Program-made: the position numbers and the translations under genes | The notes under the pieces: model-generated | Seen by the model: the letters and a program-made list of their open reading frames with translations, nothing else | The model's database searches: none | Told to the model about the DNA's origin: nothing | Shown: piece by piece, positions 35,543-44,283 of the stretch | How the letters are laid out: every line of letters begins with the position of its first letter | How positions within the stretch are numbered: the first letter of the stretch is position 1 | From: CAZKRU01 sp964555235 | GTDB taxonomy: Bacteria; Verrucomicrobiota; Verrucomicrobiia; Methylacidiphilales; CAMAQI01 | Direction of reading: 5' to 3' | DNA length: 59,125 nt | Assembly: GCA_964555235.1 (NCBI GenBank) | Contig: CAZKRU010000016.1 | Span: forward strand, 1-59,125

Positions 35543-37302
35543 ACCTCTATCGACGAGTTGCTGCCTATTATCGGGCGTTTGTTCCAACGATTCTTCTTTC
35601 GCTGGTGTTGTTGCTGATTACGATTGGATTGAATCTTCTCAAGCCGTGGCCGATCCAATGGTTGATTGATGAAGTCTTGCTCCAGCCGGCGGCTCAAATC
35701 ATTCACTGGCAAAGTTGGACAGGATCCATTCCTGAGGCGGTTCTGGCGGCCTGTTTGGTTTACGTCTTTATTTTTCTGCTGAGCGGGGCCTTTAATGTCG
35801 CGAACAATTATTTCCTGATCAAAATAGGACTGGAGGCGTTGTTGCGAATCCGGACGGAGCTTTACGCCTATTTGCAGCATCTTCCGCTGCATTTTCATGA
35901 TCGACGTCGGAGCGGGGACTCAACGTTTCGTGTGGCGTACGATTCACAGGCAATTCAGACGTATTTCAATCGGGGATTTGCGACGATCCTAGGCTCACTG
36001 CTCACCTTGATCGGAACCTTTGGCTTCATGTTTCATATGAATCCAAAGCTCGCGGTGGTTTCCCTGGCCGTTGTTCCATTACTCTGGGGAGCGATTTTCT
36101 TTTTTGCGAAGCGAGTGCGCGAGCAGAGTGCGACGCTGCAGCAGGAAGAGAGTGATGTTCTGGCGCGCGCGCAAGAGGGACTCAGCAGTATTCGAATTGT
36201 GCACGCGTTTGGACAGGAAGGATTCGAGGTGCGCGAGTTTGAGCGCGAAGCGCAGAGCAGCTTTAACGCGAATATGCAACTCACGCTGACAAATGTGGTC
36301 TCCAGTTTAGTGGTCGGTTTTGTCACGGCATTGGGGACGGCAGGAATTCTTTATCTGGGGGCGCATGGGGTCCTCACGCATGAAATTACACTCGGAGAGT
36401 TGACGGTATTTCTGGCGTATCTCGCTTCACTTTACACTCCCTTGGAGCAATTGAGTTACACGGCGTGGTCTTTGGAGGGGGCGGCGGCGGGGATGAATCG
36501 TGTTTTTGAAATTTTGGATGCGGAAGATTCGGTGCCGGATCGCGTCGGTGCTCGGGTGATGCCAAAGCCGCAAGGAGCGCTTTCATTTGAGTCGGTCCAT
36601 TTTTCTTATGAAGCGGAACAGCCGATTTTACGGGGAATTTCCCTTGAGATTCCGGCAGGGCAAACGGTGGCTCTGGTTGGGGGGACGGGTGCTGGGAAAA
36701 CGACGCTGCTCTCATTAATTCCTCGTTTTTATGATCCGACACAAGGCGTGGTGCGGATGGATGGAGCAGATGTGAAAGAATTTACCAAGAAGTCATTGAG
36801 AAATCAGATGGCGATTGTCTTGCAGGATACGTTACTGCTCTCGGGAACGATCGAGGAGAATATTGCTTACGGAAGGCCGGGGGCTTCAAAAGCGGAAATC
36901 GTTGAGGCGGCAAAGGAAGCGCAGGCGCACGACTTTATCCAGAAACTTCCCCAAGGTTATCAGACTCCGGTCGGAGAACGAGGGGTGCGATTGAGTGGGG
37001 GACAAAAGCAACGGATCGGGATTGCGCGGGCCTTTTTGAAGCGCGCTCCGATTCTTCTTCTGGATGAGCCGACGAGTGCGTTGGATCTTGAGACGGAATC
37101 TGAAATCATGGAGACGTTGAAGCATCTCATGCGCCGTCAGACAACCTTGATGGTGACACATCGGCTGAGCACGATTCATTCCTTTGCGGACCGAATTTAT
37201 GTTTTAGAAAATGGAGCGGTGACGGAATTTGGGACGGGTCCGGAGCTCTTGAAGCAGGAGGGGCTTTATGCGCGACTCTGGAAGGCGGGCGGCGGAAGTT
37301 GA
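35539..37302 (+). CDS. ABC exporter, fused membrane and ATPase domains (MsbA/NdvA type)
   Basis: 587 residues. The first 310 residues hold six membrane helices of an exporter. The ATPase domain has Walker A GGTGAGKTTLLSL (about 377-389), signature LSGGQKQRIGIARAFLK (about 484-500), Walker B PILLLDEPTSALDLE (about 502-516) and the switch His in VTHRLSTI. It probably works as a homodimer in the inner membrane, exporting a lipid, glycan or glycolipid. Translation is coupled to the GH-GT2 gene by a four-base overlap, so the likely cargo is the product of that enzyme. Confidence 0.92.
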   Translation: MNLYRRVAAYYRAFVPTILLSLVLLLITIGLNLLKPWPIQWLIDEVLLQPAAQIIHWQSWTGSIPEAVLAACLVYVFIFLLSGAFNVANNYFLIKIGLEALLRIRTELYAYLQHLPLHFHDRRRSGDSTFRVAYDSQAIQTYFNRGFATILGSLLTLIGTFGFMFHMNPKLAVVSLAVVPLLWGAIFFFAKRVREQSATLQQEESDVLARAQEGLSSIRIVHAFGQEGFEVREFEREAQSSFNANMQLTLTNVVSSLVVGFVTALGTAGILYLGAHGVLTHEITLGELTVFLAYLASLYTPLEQLSYTAWSLEGAAAGMNRVFEILDAEDSVPDRVGARVMPKPQGALSFESVHFSYEAEQPILRGISLEIPAGQTVALVGGTGAGKTTLLSLIPRFYDPTQGVVRMDGADVKEFTKKSLRNQMAIVLQDTLLLSGTIEENIAYGRPGASKAEIVEAAKEAQAHDFIQKLPQGYQTPVGERGVRLSGGQKQRIGIARAFLKRAPILLLDEPTSALDLETESEIMETLKHLMRRQTTLMVTHRLSTIHSFADRIYVLENGAVTEFGTGPELLKQEGLYARLWKAGGGS

Positions 37303-37321
37303 AGGCGTCTGAAAAAGGCAG

Positions 37322-37370
37322 GTTTTCACACAAACCCGCCCGCAACGCTTCGCGTAGCGATGCGGGCGGG
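37322..37370. repeat. Family B palindromic repeat, one arm complete
   Basis: TTTTCACACAAACCCGCCCG is followed by the core CAACGCTTCGCGTAGCGATG and CGGGCGGG. The GC arms pair (CCCGCCCGCA with TGCGGGCGGG) but the outer right arm seen in the copy at 52863-52920 is missing. Located between the exporter and AttH-like genes. Confidence 0.75.
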
Positions 37371-37399
37371 GCCACGAAGCTCACAAGGGTGATTGATTT

Positions 37400-38563
37400 T
37401 TGAAAATAAACCTCAAAACCGTTTTTCTTCGTGGCGCCGTGCCTTGGTGTGAGAAAATCCGAGCCTTTGGTTTTCTTTTTGGAGTTTGGATTCTGCTCGG
37501 AGGGACGCTCTTCTCGGAGGAGTGGGAGCGGGTATTGAGTCCTCGGAAATGGGAGTTTCCCCGGGATCATGGAGCGCATCGTGAGTTTAAGACGGAGTGG
37601 TGGTATTTTACGGGGAATGTGGCGACTCCGGAGGGGCGTCCTTTTGGTTATCAGTTGACGATTTTTCGTCAGGGAATTCAACGAAATCCTCCGATGGCCA
37701 AAAGTGCGTGGACTGCGCGAGAGTTTTTCTTTGGTCATTTTGCGATCAGTGACCTCAAGACCGAGAAGTTCTTCTGTGCGGAGGCTCTGGATCGAGGGGC
37801 ATTGAAACAAGCGGGTGCCTCAAATGAGAAAATGGAGGCTTGGATTGGGGATTGGAAAATTTCCACCGTGGAGAAGGAAGTTTATCACCTGCAGGCGACT
37901 CGGGGCGGAAGTCAGTTGGATTTGACGGTGGAGCCAGCGAAGTCGCTGATCTTTCAGGGAGATCGCGGCTTGAGCCAGAAGGGGGCTCAGCCTGGAAATG
38001 CGTCTCATTATTATTCGTATCCGCGACTTCGAACAAAAGGGAAGTTGACGATGGAAGGGAAAACTTATTCAGTGAGTGGCGAGAGTTGGTTTGATCATGA
38101 ATTCAGTACGAGTGCTTTGGATGCAAATCAAGCCGGTTGGGATTGGTTTTCGTTGCAGATGGATTCCGGTGAAGAAGCGATGATTTACACCATGCGAACC
38201 CTGAATGGAAAAATCGATCCACAATCGAATGCGACGTGGGTGGGGCGCGATGGAAAGACGATTCTGCTTAAGCAGGATGAGTACGAAGTTGAGAAACTGC
38301 GGGAGTGGACGAGCTCTCGAAGCGGGACGAAATATCCATCCGCGTGGCGCATCCGAATTCCAAAACTCCAAGTGGAGATGACGGTGAAGCCGCGGATGTC
38401 AGATCAGGAGCTGGTCCTCAAAGATTTGAGCAAGATTACGTATTGGGAAGGAGCCTGTGAGGTTGAAGGGGTGCATGCGGGGAAAGCGGTTAAAGGATTT
38501 GGATATACGGAATTGACAGGTTACGCGGGTCCGATTGGATTTGGGATGAAGGAGAAGCCGTGA
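37400..38563 (+). CDS. AttH/CrtC-like lipocalin-fold exported protein
   Basis: 387 residues if the TTG at 37400 is used; no strong ribosome binding site is present, so the start is uncertain. A hydrophobic segment at about 22-40 is a signal sequence or anchor. The body has the hallmarks of the AttH/hydroxyneurosporene synthase family: FPRDHGAHREFKTEWWYFTGN (about 52-72, partly quoted), SHYYSYPRLRTKGKLT and ESWFDHEFST (about 228-237), with the WWYFTG and W-D-H-E motifs. Relatives are lipoproteins of ABC systems or carotenoid hydratases. No carotenoid genes are here, so a lipid-binding envelope role beside the exporter is more likely. Confidence 0.75.
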   Translation: MKINLKTVFLRGAVPWCEKIRAFGFLFGVWILLGGTLFSEEWERVLSPRKWEFPRDHGAHREFKTEWWYFTGNVATPEGRPFGYQLTIFRQGIQRNPPMAKSAWTAREFFFGHFAISDLKTEKFFCAEALDRGALKQAGASNEKMEAWIGDWKISTVEKEVYHLQATRGGSQLDLTVEPAKSLIFQGDRGLSQKGAQPGNASHYYSYPRLRTKGKLTMEGKTYSVSGESWFDHEFSTSALDANQAGWDWFSLQMDSGEEAMIYTMRTLNGKIDPQSNATWVGRDGKTILLKQDEYEVEKLREWTSSRSGTKYPSAWRIRIPKLQVEMTVKPRMSDQELVLKDLSKITYWEGACEVEGVHAGKAVKGFGYTELTGYAGPIGFGMKEKP

Positions 38564-38626
38564 AAAGATTTTTTTCGCGCGGAGTCGCGGAGAGCGCCGA
38601 GGAAATCTGATGCACTTCTAATTCAA

Positions 38627-39439
38627 ATGAAAAAATATCAGCCCATTCTTTTGGAGCGATTGCAGGTGCGTGTGGGATCCTGGCGGGTGCGGCAGTTTTC
38701 GTTGCATCATCATTTGCCGGAGACGGATTCGGTGCGGGATCATGCGCATCCGTATTCGCAGTTGTTGCTCTATTTGACGGGACACGGAAAACAGCGGGTG
38801 AAGGGAACGAGTTATCCGGTGGGGCCGGGAACGCTCTTTTTGATTCCCCGAAGGGTGGAGCATTCGTTTGTGCGAGTTGCGGCGCGTCGTCCCCTCTGTG
38901 TGGTGATGGATTTTGATTGGAGGGATTCGCGCCAGAGTCAGTTGAAGACGGCGTCGATTCATGGAGCTGAATTGAGTCGCGTGCGGCATCTGCTGGCGGA
39001 ATTCGGTCAGTGGCATCGTCATGCGGAAGCGGGGGATTCCCTGCCGGCATCCGTATTTATTCTTCGACTTTTGGACGTGTTGCTTCGGGCATCGGGGGCC
39101 TTGCCTTCACGACGGATTTCAATGACTTCGCCGTTGGTGCAAAAATTAGCCAAAGTCCTCGATGAAGGAAAAGAGAAGAACCTGAAGGAATTGGCAACGA
39201 AGGCGGGGTATCAGCAGGATCATCTGAATCGGTTGTTACGAGGTCAGGTTGGAATGACCCTGGGGCAGTTTCGTTCCACCCGGAGATTGCAAGAGGCGAA
39301 GCATCAATTGCAAATTCAGACGAGTGTTGGCGCAGCGGCGGAAGCGGTCGGCTTCGAGGATCCGAATTATTTTACGCGTTGGTTTCGGCAACAGACCGGA
39401 GTTTCACCACGAACTTGGCTCAGTAACCGGGTTCCGTAG
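38627..39439 (+). CDS. AraC family transcriptional regulator with cupin sensor domain
   Basis: 270 residues. Residues about 25-110 form a cupin: HAHPYSQLLLYLTGHGKQRV (about 37-56) and FLIPRRVEHSFVRV, the usual ligand-binding motif. The C-terminus from about 165 is the double helix-turn-helix: NLKELATKAGYQQDHLNRLL and VGFEDPNYFTRWFRQQTGVS (about 241-260). It binds DNA as a regulator, probably of nearby or distant carbohydrate genes; the target is not evident. The gene overlaps the convergent exonuclease gene by 36 bases. Confidence 0.9.
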   Translation: MKKYQPILLERLQVRVGSWRVRQFSLHHHLPETDSVRDHAHPYSQLLLYLTGHGKQRVKGTSYPVGPGTLFLIPRRVEHSFVRVAARRPLCVVMDFDWRDSRQSQLKTASIHGAELSRVRHLLAEFGQWHRHAEAGDSLPASVFILRLLDVLLRASGALPSRRISMTSPLVQKLAKVLDEGKEKNLKELATKAGYQQDHLNRLLRGQVGMTLGQFRSTRRLQEAKHQLQIQTSVGAAAEAVGFEDPNYFTRWFRQQTGVSPRTWLSNRVP

Positions 39440-40012
39440 CGGTTTGATTTTTCGGGGAGGCGGATGGAGTTGGTGTTGAATGGCGCTTTCGAAGGCCTCG
39501 GCGGTATGATCCTGTCGGGCGCGAAGAAAAAAATCACAAGTCATTCGAGCGTCGTCCAGAGCGCGGTGTCGATTTTCACAGTGGAAACCGAAGCGCTGTT
39601 GAATCGCGTCGAGACTGTGTCCGGGTTCCAGAGGATAGAGCGTTCGGGAAAGTTTCACGGTACAAAGGGGGCGCGTATTATATTCAATTCCTTCGCTGCG
39701 AAGTGCATGATGGACAAAGCGGTAATCAAAACTGGCATTGTGGGCGACAAACGTGCAGGGACGCAGGAGTTTAAAAAGTAGGGGAGCGATCTCCTTGAGA
39801 GTGGGGGAATCTGCCACCATGGCGTCGGTGATTCCAGTAATGCGTGTAATAAAATACGGGATTTCCATTTCGGGTTGAATCAAAGTGGACCACGCATCGG
39901 TGCTTCCATCTGGATTCAAAAAATGGATGCCAACCTCGATCAACCGGTGACAGGCAGGACTGCCGCCAGTGGTTTCGACGTCAACAAACGCCAGTGGGCT
40001 GACAAAACGCAT
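39404..40012 (-). CDS. DnaQ-like 3'-5' exonuclease (DEDDh)
   Basis: 202 residues. ExoI is PLAFVDVETTGGSPACHRLIEV (about 6-27) with the D-x-E pair, ExoII is FVAHNASFDYRFVHHAL (about 88-104) and ExoIII is ENRHRALDDARMTCDFF (about 145-161) with the His-Asp of the DEDDh subclass. It matches the epsilon subunit or DinG-like proofreading domains, here stand-alone. Likely acts on DNA or RNA ends in repair or RNA processing. The C-terminus is encoded inside the overlap with the AraC gene. Confidence 0.9.
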   Translation of the reverse strand: MRFVSPLAFVDVETTGGSPACHRLIEVGIHFLNPDGSTDAWSTLIQPEMEIPYFITRITGITDAMVADSPTLKEIAPLLFKLLRPCTFVAHNASFDYRFVHHALRSEGIEYNTRPLCTVKLSRTLYPLEPGHSLDAIQQRFGFHCENRHRALDDARMTCDFFLRARQDHTAEAFESAIQHQLHPPPRKIKPLRNPVTEPSSW

Positions 40013-40238
40013 GTGAGATCATGGAGGAAAGGGGGGAAGGGGGTCAATCACTTCGTAAGATGGTAGAGATTCTCTCGCCAATCCCTCCTCAAACTCACCG
40101 AAGTCTATGAGGATCCGGTCATTGCTCGCTCGAGAGCCCGCAGAATCGTCTCCTCGACCACAAAATAAGATGCGGCAGCTCTGAGAAAATGATTCTGAGC
40201 CATTGACGCGAGAGCGAAAATAAGAGTAAAGTTTTAGC

Positions 40239-42146
40239 ATGCAGGGGGCTCCGGATTTAACGTTTTCTTCGCAGGATCATGCGGAGATTCTGAAGCATTA
40301 CCTTGAGAACTACCCCCTGATCTTTGTGGATCATGATGGGTCGATCCTTGAGTTTAATGCAACGGCTTGGAATTTCTTCGGCCATAATCCCCAGTTGGGT
40401 CAGGGAATGGATGTACGGTTTATTTTTCAAATGGTCGGTTTTCCAGTCGAGCATTTTGATCGTCCGATCGTCTTTGAAGCGTTGGCCAATAAATACGATG
40501 GTTCGGCAACGCCTGCACAGGTTCGAGTCGTTCCTTTGGGGGTTCAACGGTCCATGTTGTTTTTAAGTGATCTCTCCGTTCGAAACCGTCTCCGGGATCA
40601 GTTGACTCAAGAGCGGCAACTCTTGCGCACGCTGATCGATACCTTGCCCGACTTTATTTATGTCAAAGACAAAGAGTGCAAGTATCTCCTGAATAATCAG
40701 AGCCATCTTCGTTGGTTGGGGGTGAAAGCTCAGGATGAAGCGCTCGGTCGGACGGCCGCCGATTTTTATCCCTTGGAAAATAGCAGCCATTTTTTTAGGG
40801 AGGACCAAGAAATTTTGGAGAGTGGGGAAGGGGTATTGAATCGTGAAGAGTGCGTCAAGGGGGGGCTTTGGATGGAAACTTCCAAAGTGCCGATTCGCGA
40901 TCCGATCGATAATCAAATTGTGGGAATTGTCGGGGTTTCGCGCGATGTGACGGATCGAAAGCGGGCGGAGGATCGAATCCGTCAAGGACAACGTCTTGAA
41001 TCGATTGGACTTTTGGCGGGGGGGGTGGCGCATGATTTTAATAATCTTTTGACGGTGATCATCGGTTTGGCAGAGACGGCGGATCTTCAATTGGGGGATT
41101 TGCGTCAGCCGAAACTCGATCTCGAGGCAACTTCACGGGAGTTGGCGGAGACGCTTGCGGAGATTCGAAAGGCCGGATTGCGTGCGGCCTCGTTAACGCA
41201 GAAATTATTGGCGGTCGGACGGCAGCAGCTCGTGGAAACGAAGACGCTTTCGCTCAATGAAATCATTCTTGATATGGGCTCGGTTTTGCAAGGATTGATG
41301 AAGGTCTCGGATCGCGAGGGGGTTCCGCCTCGTTTGGAATTTAAGTTGGATCCTCAGCTCGGGATGATTCGTGCGGATCGTGCGCAAGTGGAGCAGATTC
41401 TCCTGAATCTGGTGGTGAATGGTCGTGATGCCATTCATAAGCGAAGCGGGGATCAGAACGAAGAGAATTATGTCGGGACGATTGAAGTGCGAACGTCCAA
41501 TGCTACGGAAAAGAGGCGAGTTCTCTTGGAGATCTCGGACAACGGCTGTGGGATGACTGAGGAAGTAAAGACGCGTGCATTTGATCCCTTTTTTACCACC
41601 AAGGGAGTGGGGCGTGGAACGGGATTGGGGTTGGCGAGTGTTTACGGAATTTTGCAGCAATCGGGAGGAGCGATTTCCATTGAGAGTGAGTTGGGGAAGG
41701 GGACCGTTTTTCGAGTCGAGTTTCCATTGCCTGAAGAAAAAAAGACGCAGATCACCCCGTCAAAAACTCCAGCGGATGCTTCTTTGACCGAATCCAAGGG
41801 ACTTCAAATTCTCGTGGCAGAAGATGATCCGGTCATTCGAACGCTCGTGAGGAGAAATCTCAAAATTCACGGACATGAAGTGGTCGATTTTGGGGATGGA
41901 CTGCAAGCGTGGCGGGCCTATGAGGAACGTCCGAATTCATTTGATCTGGTAATTACCGATCTCCTGATGCCACAGATGGGGGGAATTGAGTTTTTCAAAA
42001 AAATTCAGCAGATCAACCCGGATCAGGTCATTCTGTGCATGTCAGGATATTCCAATGAGGATACAGGTGGAATGCCGTTGCTTCACAAGCCCTTCACGGC
42101 ACAAAAGTTGATCGATAAAATCGCTTCGCTTTCGGTCAAAAAATAA
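40239..42146 (+). CDS. Soluble hybrid histidine kinase: PAS-PAS-HisKA-HATPase-REC
   Basis: 635 residues, no membrane span. A first PAS-like domain (about 10-120) and a second PAS/PAC domain (LIDTLPDFIYVKDKECKYLL at about 129-148) precede the HisKA helix GLLAGGVAHDFNNLLTVIIG (about 256-275), where His265 in the HDFNN box is phosphorylated. The ATPase part has NLVVNGRDAI, LEISDNGCGM and GTGLGLASVYGIL. The receiver domain begins near residue 520 with ILVAEDDPVIRTLV, and DLVITDLLMPQMGG carries the phospho-accepting Asp. Without an output domain beside it, the partner is elsewhere. No clear ribosome binding site before the ATG. Confidence 0.92.
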   Translation: MQGAPDLTFSSQDHAEILKHYLENYPLIFVDHDGSILEFNATAWNFFGHNPQLGQGMDVRFIFQMVGFPVEHFDRPIVFEALANKYDGSATPAQVRVVPLGVQRSMLFLSDLSVRNRLRDQLTQERQLLRTLIDTLPDFIYVKDKECKYLLNNQSHLRWLGVKAQDEALGRTAADFYPLENSSHFFREDQEILESGEGVLNREECVKGGLWMETSKVPIRDPIDNQIVGIVGVSRDVTDRKRAEDRIRQGQRLESIGLLAGGVAHDFNNLLTVIIGLAETADLQLGDLRQPKLDLEATSRELAETLAEIRKAGLRAASLTQKLLAVGRQQLVETKTLSLNEIILDMGSVLQGLMKVSDREGVPPRLEFKLDPQLGMIRADRAQVEQILLNLVVNGRDAIHKRSGDQNEENYVGTIEVRTSNATEKRRVLLEISDNGCGMTEEVKTRAFDPFFTTKGVGRGTGLGLASVYGILQQSGGAISIESELGKGTVFRVEFPLPEEKKTQITPSKTPADASLTESKGLQILVAEDDPVIRTLVRRNLKIHGHEVVDFGDGLQAWRAYEERPNSFDLVITDLLMPQMGGIEFFKKIQQINPDQVILCMSGYSNEDTGGMPLLHKPFTAQKLIDKIASLSVKK

Positions 42147-42279
42147 CGGACTCCCCAAGTTTAACCATTTCGGAATGAATGGAGTGCGGGGGCGAAGGGG
42201 GGGGCACAACCGTCGAACGTAGAGGTTTTCAGATTTCTCGGCGACTACTTCTACCGAACCCCGCCTGCAACGGCCCCTG

Positions 42280-42323
42280 CCCGCATCGCTACGCGAAGAT
42301 AAGATGAGAAGGCGTTGCGGGCG
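42280..42323. repeat. Family B palindromic repeat, inverted and interrupted
   Basis: Read on the minus strand, the core CGCCCGCAACGCC is separated by about 16 bases from TTCGCGTAGCGATGCGGG, so this copy carries an insertion relative to those at 37322 and 52863. It lies in the 230-base gap after the histidine kinase gene, which has no gene of its own. Confidence 0.6.
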
Positions 42324-42376
42324 TGGTATGCCGTAGGCATTGCGGGCAGGTCAGCGCGAGGACGGATTTGCGATTT

Positions 42377-43144
42377 CTACGCGGCGAGGAGAAGGCTGGA
42401 ACGTCGTTGCCAGAGGGTCGCTTCCGCCAGGCTCCACTGGTATTTCCGGGCATGCTCCCGAATGAGAAAGGGGAGATTCTTTTTTTCCAAAAGTTCAAAA
42501 GCGGGCGAGAGGATTTGATGAATGGTTTGAAAGGCGGATTCCGTTTCAGTCGTCAGCCACTCGCTTTTGGGCGTGTAAGTTTCGAGCCAGGTATAAGGCG
42601 AGGTCAGAATGAGTTGTCCCCCGGGAATGAGCAAGAATTGGAAGCTCTCGAGAAGTTTTCGAGGGTGGGGAACGCGATCCACGAGATTTGCGGCGAGAAC
42701 GAGATCAAAGCAACCGAGCGAAGCCGGGAGATTAAGGGCATCGCCGACTTCAAAGTGGATGCGCTCGGGGAAACATTGAAGAGGTCGATGAACCGTCAGT
42801 GAGTAACCGTGAGATCCTTCCACGGGGAAATTAAAGGTCAGTGAACCGGCCTGACGAAGTTTCTCGGCGGTTTCGATGAAAAGGGGCGAGCGGTCAATGC
42901 CGATCACTTCGCGACAGATTCGAGAAAGTTCGAAACTGGCCCCTCCGACGGCACAACCCAAATCCAAGGCCCGCGAATTTTCGGGGAGGAGGGAGGAGCG
43001 AATCATTTCCGAGACGCATCGCTTTGGGAAATGAAGCGCATCTTGAGGGCCCTCTTCGAAGGGAAGATAGTCATGAGGGGCTGCGTAGTGAAAAGCGAGG
43101 TACTCGGCGAGCGCAGTATCGGAGTTGTAGTAGGATTCGTTCAC
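42377..43144 (-). CDS. Stand-alone OvoA C-terminal-type methyltransferase (putative 4-mercaptohistidine N1-methyltransferase)
   Basis: 255 residues. The opening MNESYYNSDTALAEYLAFHY (about 1-20) and SRALDLGCAVGGASFELSR (about 57-75, SAM motif I) with VIGIDRSPLFIETAEKL (about 79-95) are characteristic of the methyltransferase domain found at the end of OvoA, the ovothiol enzyme. In OvoA it is fused to a sulfoxide synthase; here it is alone and no synthase gene is in the window. It could finish ovothiol synthesis with a synthase encoded elsewhere, or methylate another thiol-imidazole. It is the last gene of a four-gene minus-strand operon. Confidence 0.75.
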   Translation of the reverse strand: MNESYYNSDTALAEYLAFHYAAPHDYLPFEEGPQDALHFPKRCVSEMIRSSLLPENSRALDLGCAVGGASFELSRICREVIGIDRSPLFIETAEKLRQAGSLTFNFPVEGSHGYSLTVHRPLQCFPERIHFEVGDALNLPASLGCFDLVLAANLVDRVPHPRKLLESFQFLLIPGGQLILTSPYTWLETYTPKSEWLTTETESAFQTIHQILSPAFELLEKKNLPFLIREHARKYQWSLAEATLWQRRSSLLLAA

Positions 43145-43149
43145 AGAGA

Positions 43150-44283
43150 TCAGGCGGTGAGTGCCTGGAGCAAGTGAGCGGCGGGATGATAATTTTCCAG
43201 AACGACCGTTGTTTTTCCTTCTCGGATCATCCGTACTTGGGGGACTTTGATTTCCGGCGTTTTGGTCGGTGAAAATAAAAGATCGTCGTGAGTCGCATTT
43301 TTGGGGAGTGCGAATTTATCCGGGGTGAGGGATCCCCCGAGATGGTCGCTCCGGCCGGTGGCGACATGGAGCGTTCCGAGGATTTTTTCGTCCTGAATAT
43401 CGCGTCCGGAAACGGGAAGGACTTGGGTTCCAAAACCGAGCTCTCCGAGTTCTCCAGTCACAGGATCCGATCGGAGTTTTTGGTTGTGCTCTGAAACGAT
43501 CGCAGAATTTCCTGAAATCAAATCCGCCTGATAGATGCGTCCCTCCCGGACGTGCATGACGGCGAGCGTTCCATCTTCGTACCGATGAGGAAACTGCCCG
43601 GAAGCGTTGGTCGGGACAAAATAGACTTCGCCAGCGGGAAGATTGGCGACATCAGGAGTTTTTTCCCGACAGAGGCCATGACTTTTTTGGGCTTCCTGGT
43701 TTCCGCATTCGAGACGCAAGGTGTAAGCCTGGTCTTTTAGGAGAAAGTCGATCTCGAAAGCCTCCGCACGTGTCATTGCTGATCGAAGTTTTTCGGCTTG
43801 GCGACTGACCTCGATGTAATCAACGGCGAGTCCCGAGCTCAAAATGATATCGTTCACTCCATGTAATGTGGCTCCGCGGAATCCGTACTCCTTGGCAAAC
43901 GCAGTGAGCGGGGCGGTTGCGGAGAAAGTGGAGATACAAAGAATCAGATCGTATTGGGAGTAGACGGCTTCACGGAGTTTTATGTGGGCTCCTTGAGGCG
44001 TCCACGCCTCTTCGGGGAGATCCAGGTTGCTTCCCCCTGTGAGCTCATAGGCAAAGAGATCGCCTCCTTGAAGCCGGAGTTCCGAGAGGACACGTTGATG
44101 AAGGGCTTGATAAAAATCGTGATACGCATGCCGCTGGATGGTGAGATTCGGGTTTTTTAAAAATTCAAAATTCTTAACCGTGCGCGGATCGGCGAGATCG
44201 ATCAGAATGGCAATTCGTTCCCCCCCTTCAGGCGCAAAAACGGTCTTCAGGAGGCGCTGAAGATCGAAGGGAGGAAAGGTCAT
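43150..44283 (-). CDS. M29-like aminopeptidase family protein
   Basis: 377 residues. The C-terminal half has LPAGEVYFVP (about 216-225), GELGFGTQVLPVSGRDIQDE (about 277-296), ILGTLHVATGRSDHLGGSLT (about 298-317) and KNATHDDLLF, the pattern of metal ligands (E, E, H, H/D) of thermophilic M29 aminopeptidases and the NicX dioxygenase group. The N-terminal half is an alpha/beta domain as in that family. Likely a metal-dependent peptidase, but a dioxygenase relative cannot be excluded. Its ATG overlaps the HDOD stop, and the methyltransferase gene follows five bases later. Confidence 0.7.
   Translation of the reverse strand: MTFPPFDLQRLLKTVFAPEGGERIAILIDLADPRTVKNFEFLKNPNLTIQRHAYHDFYQALHQRVLSELRLQGGDLFAYELTGGSNLDLPEEAWTPQGAHIKLREAVYSQYDLILCISTFSATAPLTAFAKEYGFRGATLHGVNDIILSSGLAVDYIEVSRQAEKLRSAMTRAEAFEIDFLLKDQAYTLRLECGNQEAQKSHGLCREKTPDVANLPAGEVYFVPTNASGQFPHRYEDGTLAVMHVREGRIYQADLISGNSAIVSEHNQKLRSDPVTGELGELGFGTQVLPVSGRDIQDEKILGTLHVATGRSDHLGGSLTPDKFALPKNATHDDLLFSPTKTPEIKVPQVRMIREGKTTVVLENYHPAAHLLQALTA

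Noticed and set aside
40019..40240. 73-codon minus-strand frame between exonuclease and kinase genes
   Set aside because: No recognised pattern, no ribosome binding site, and it would overlap the likely promoter of the kinase gene.
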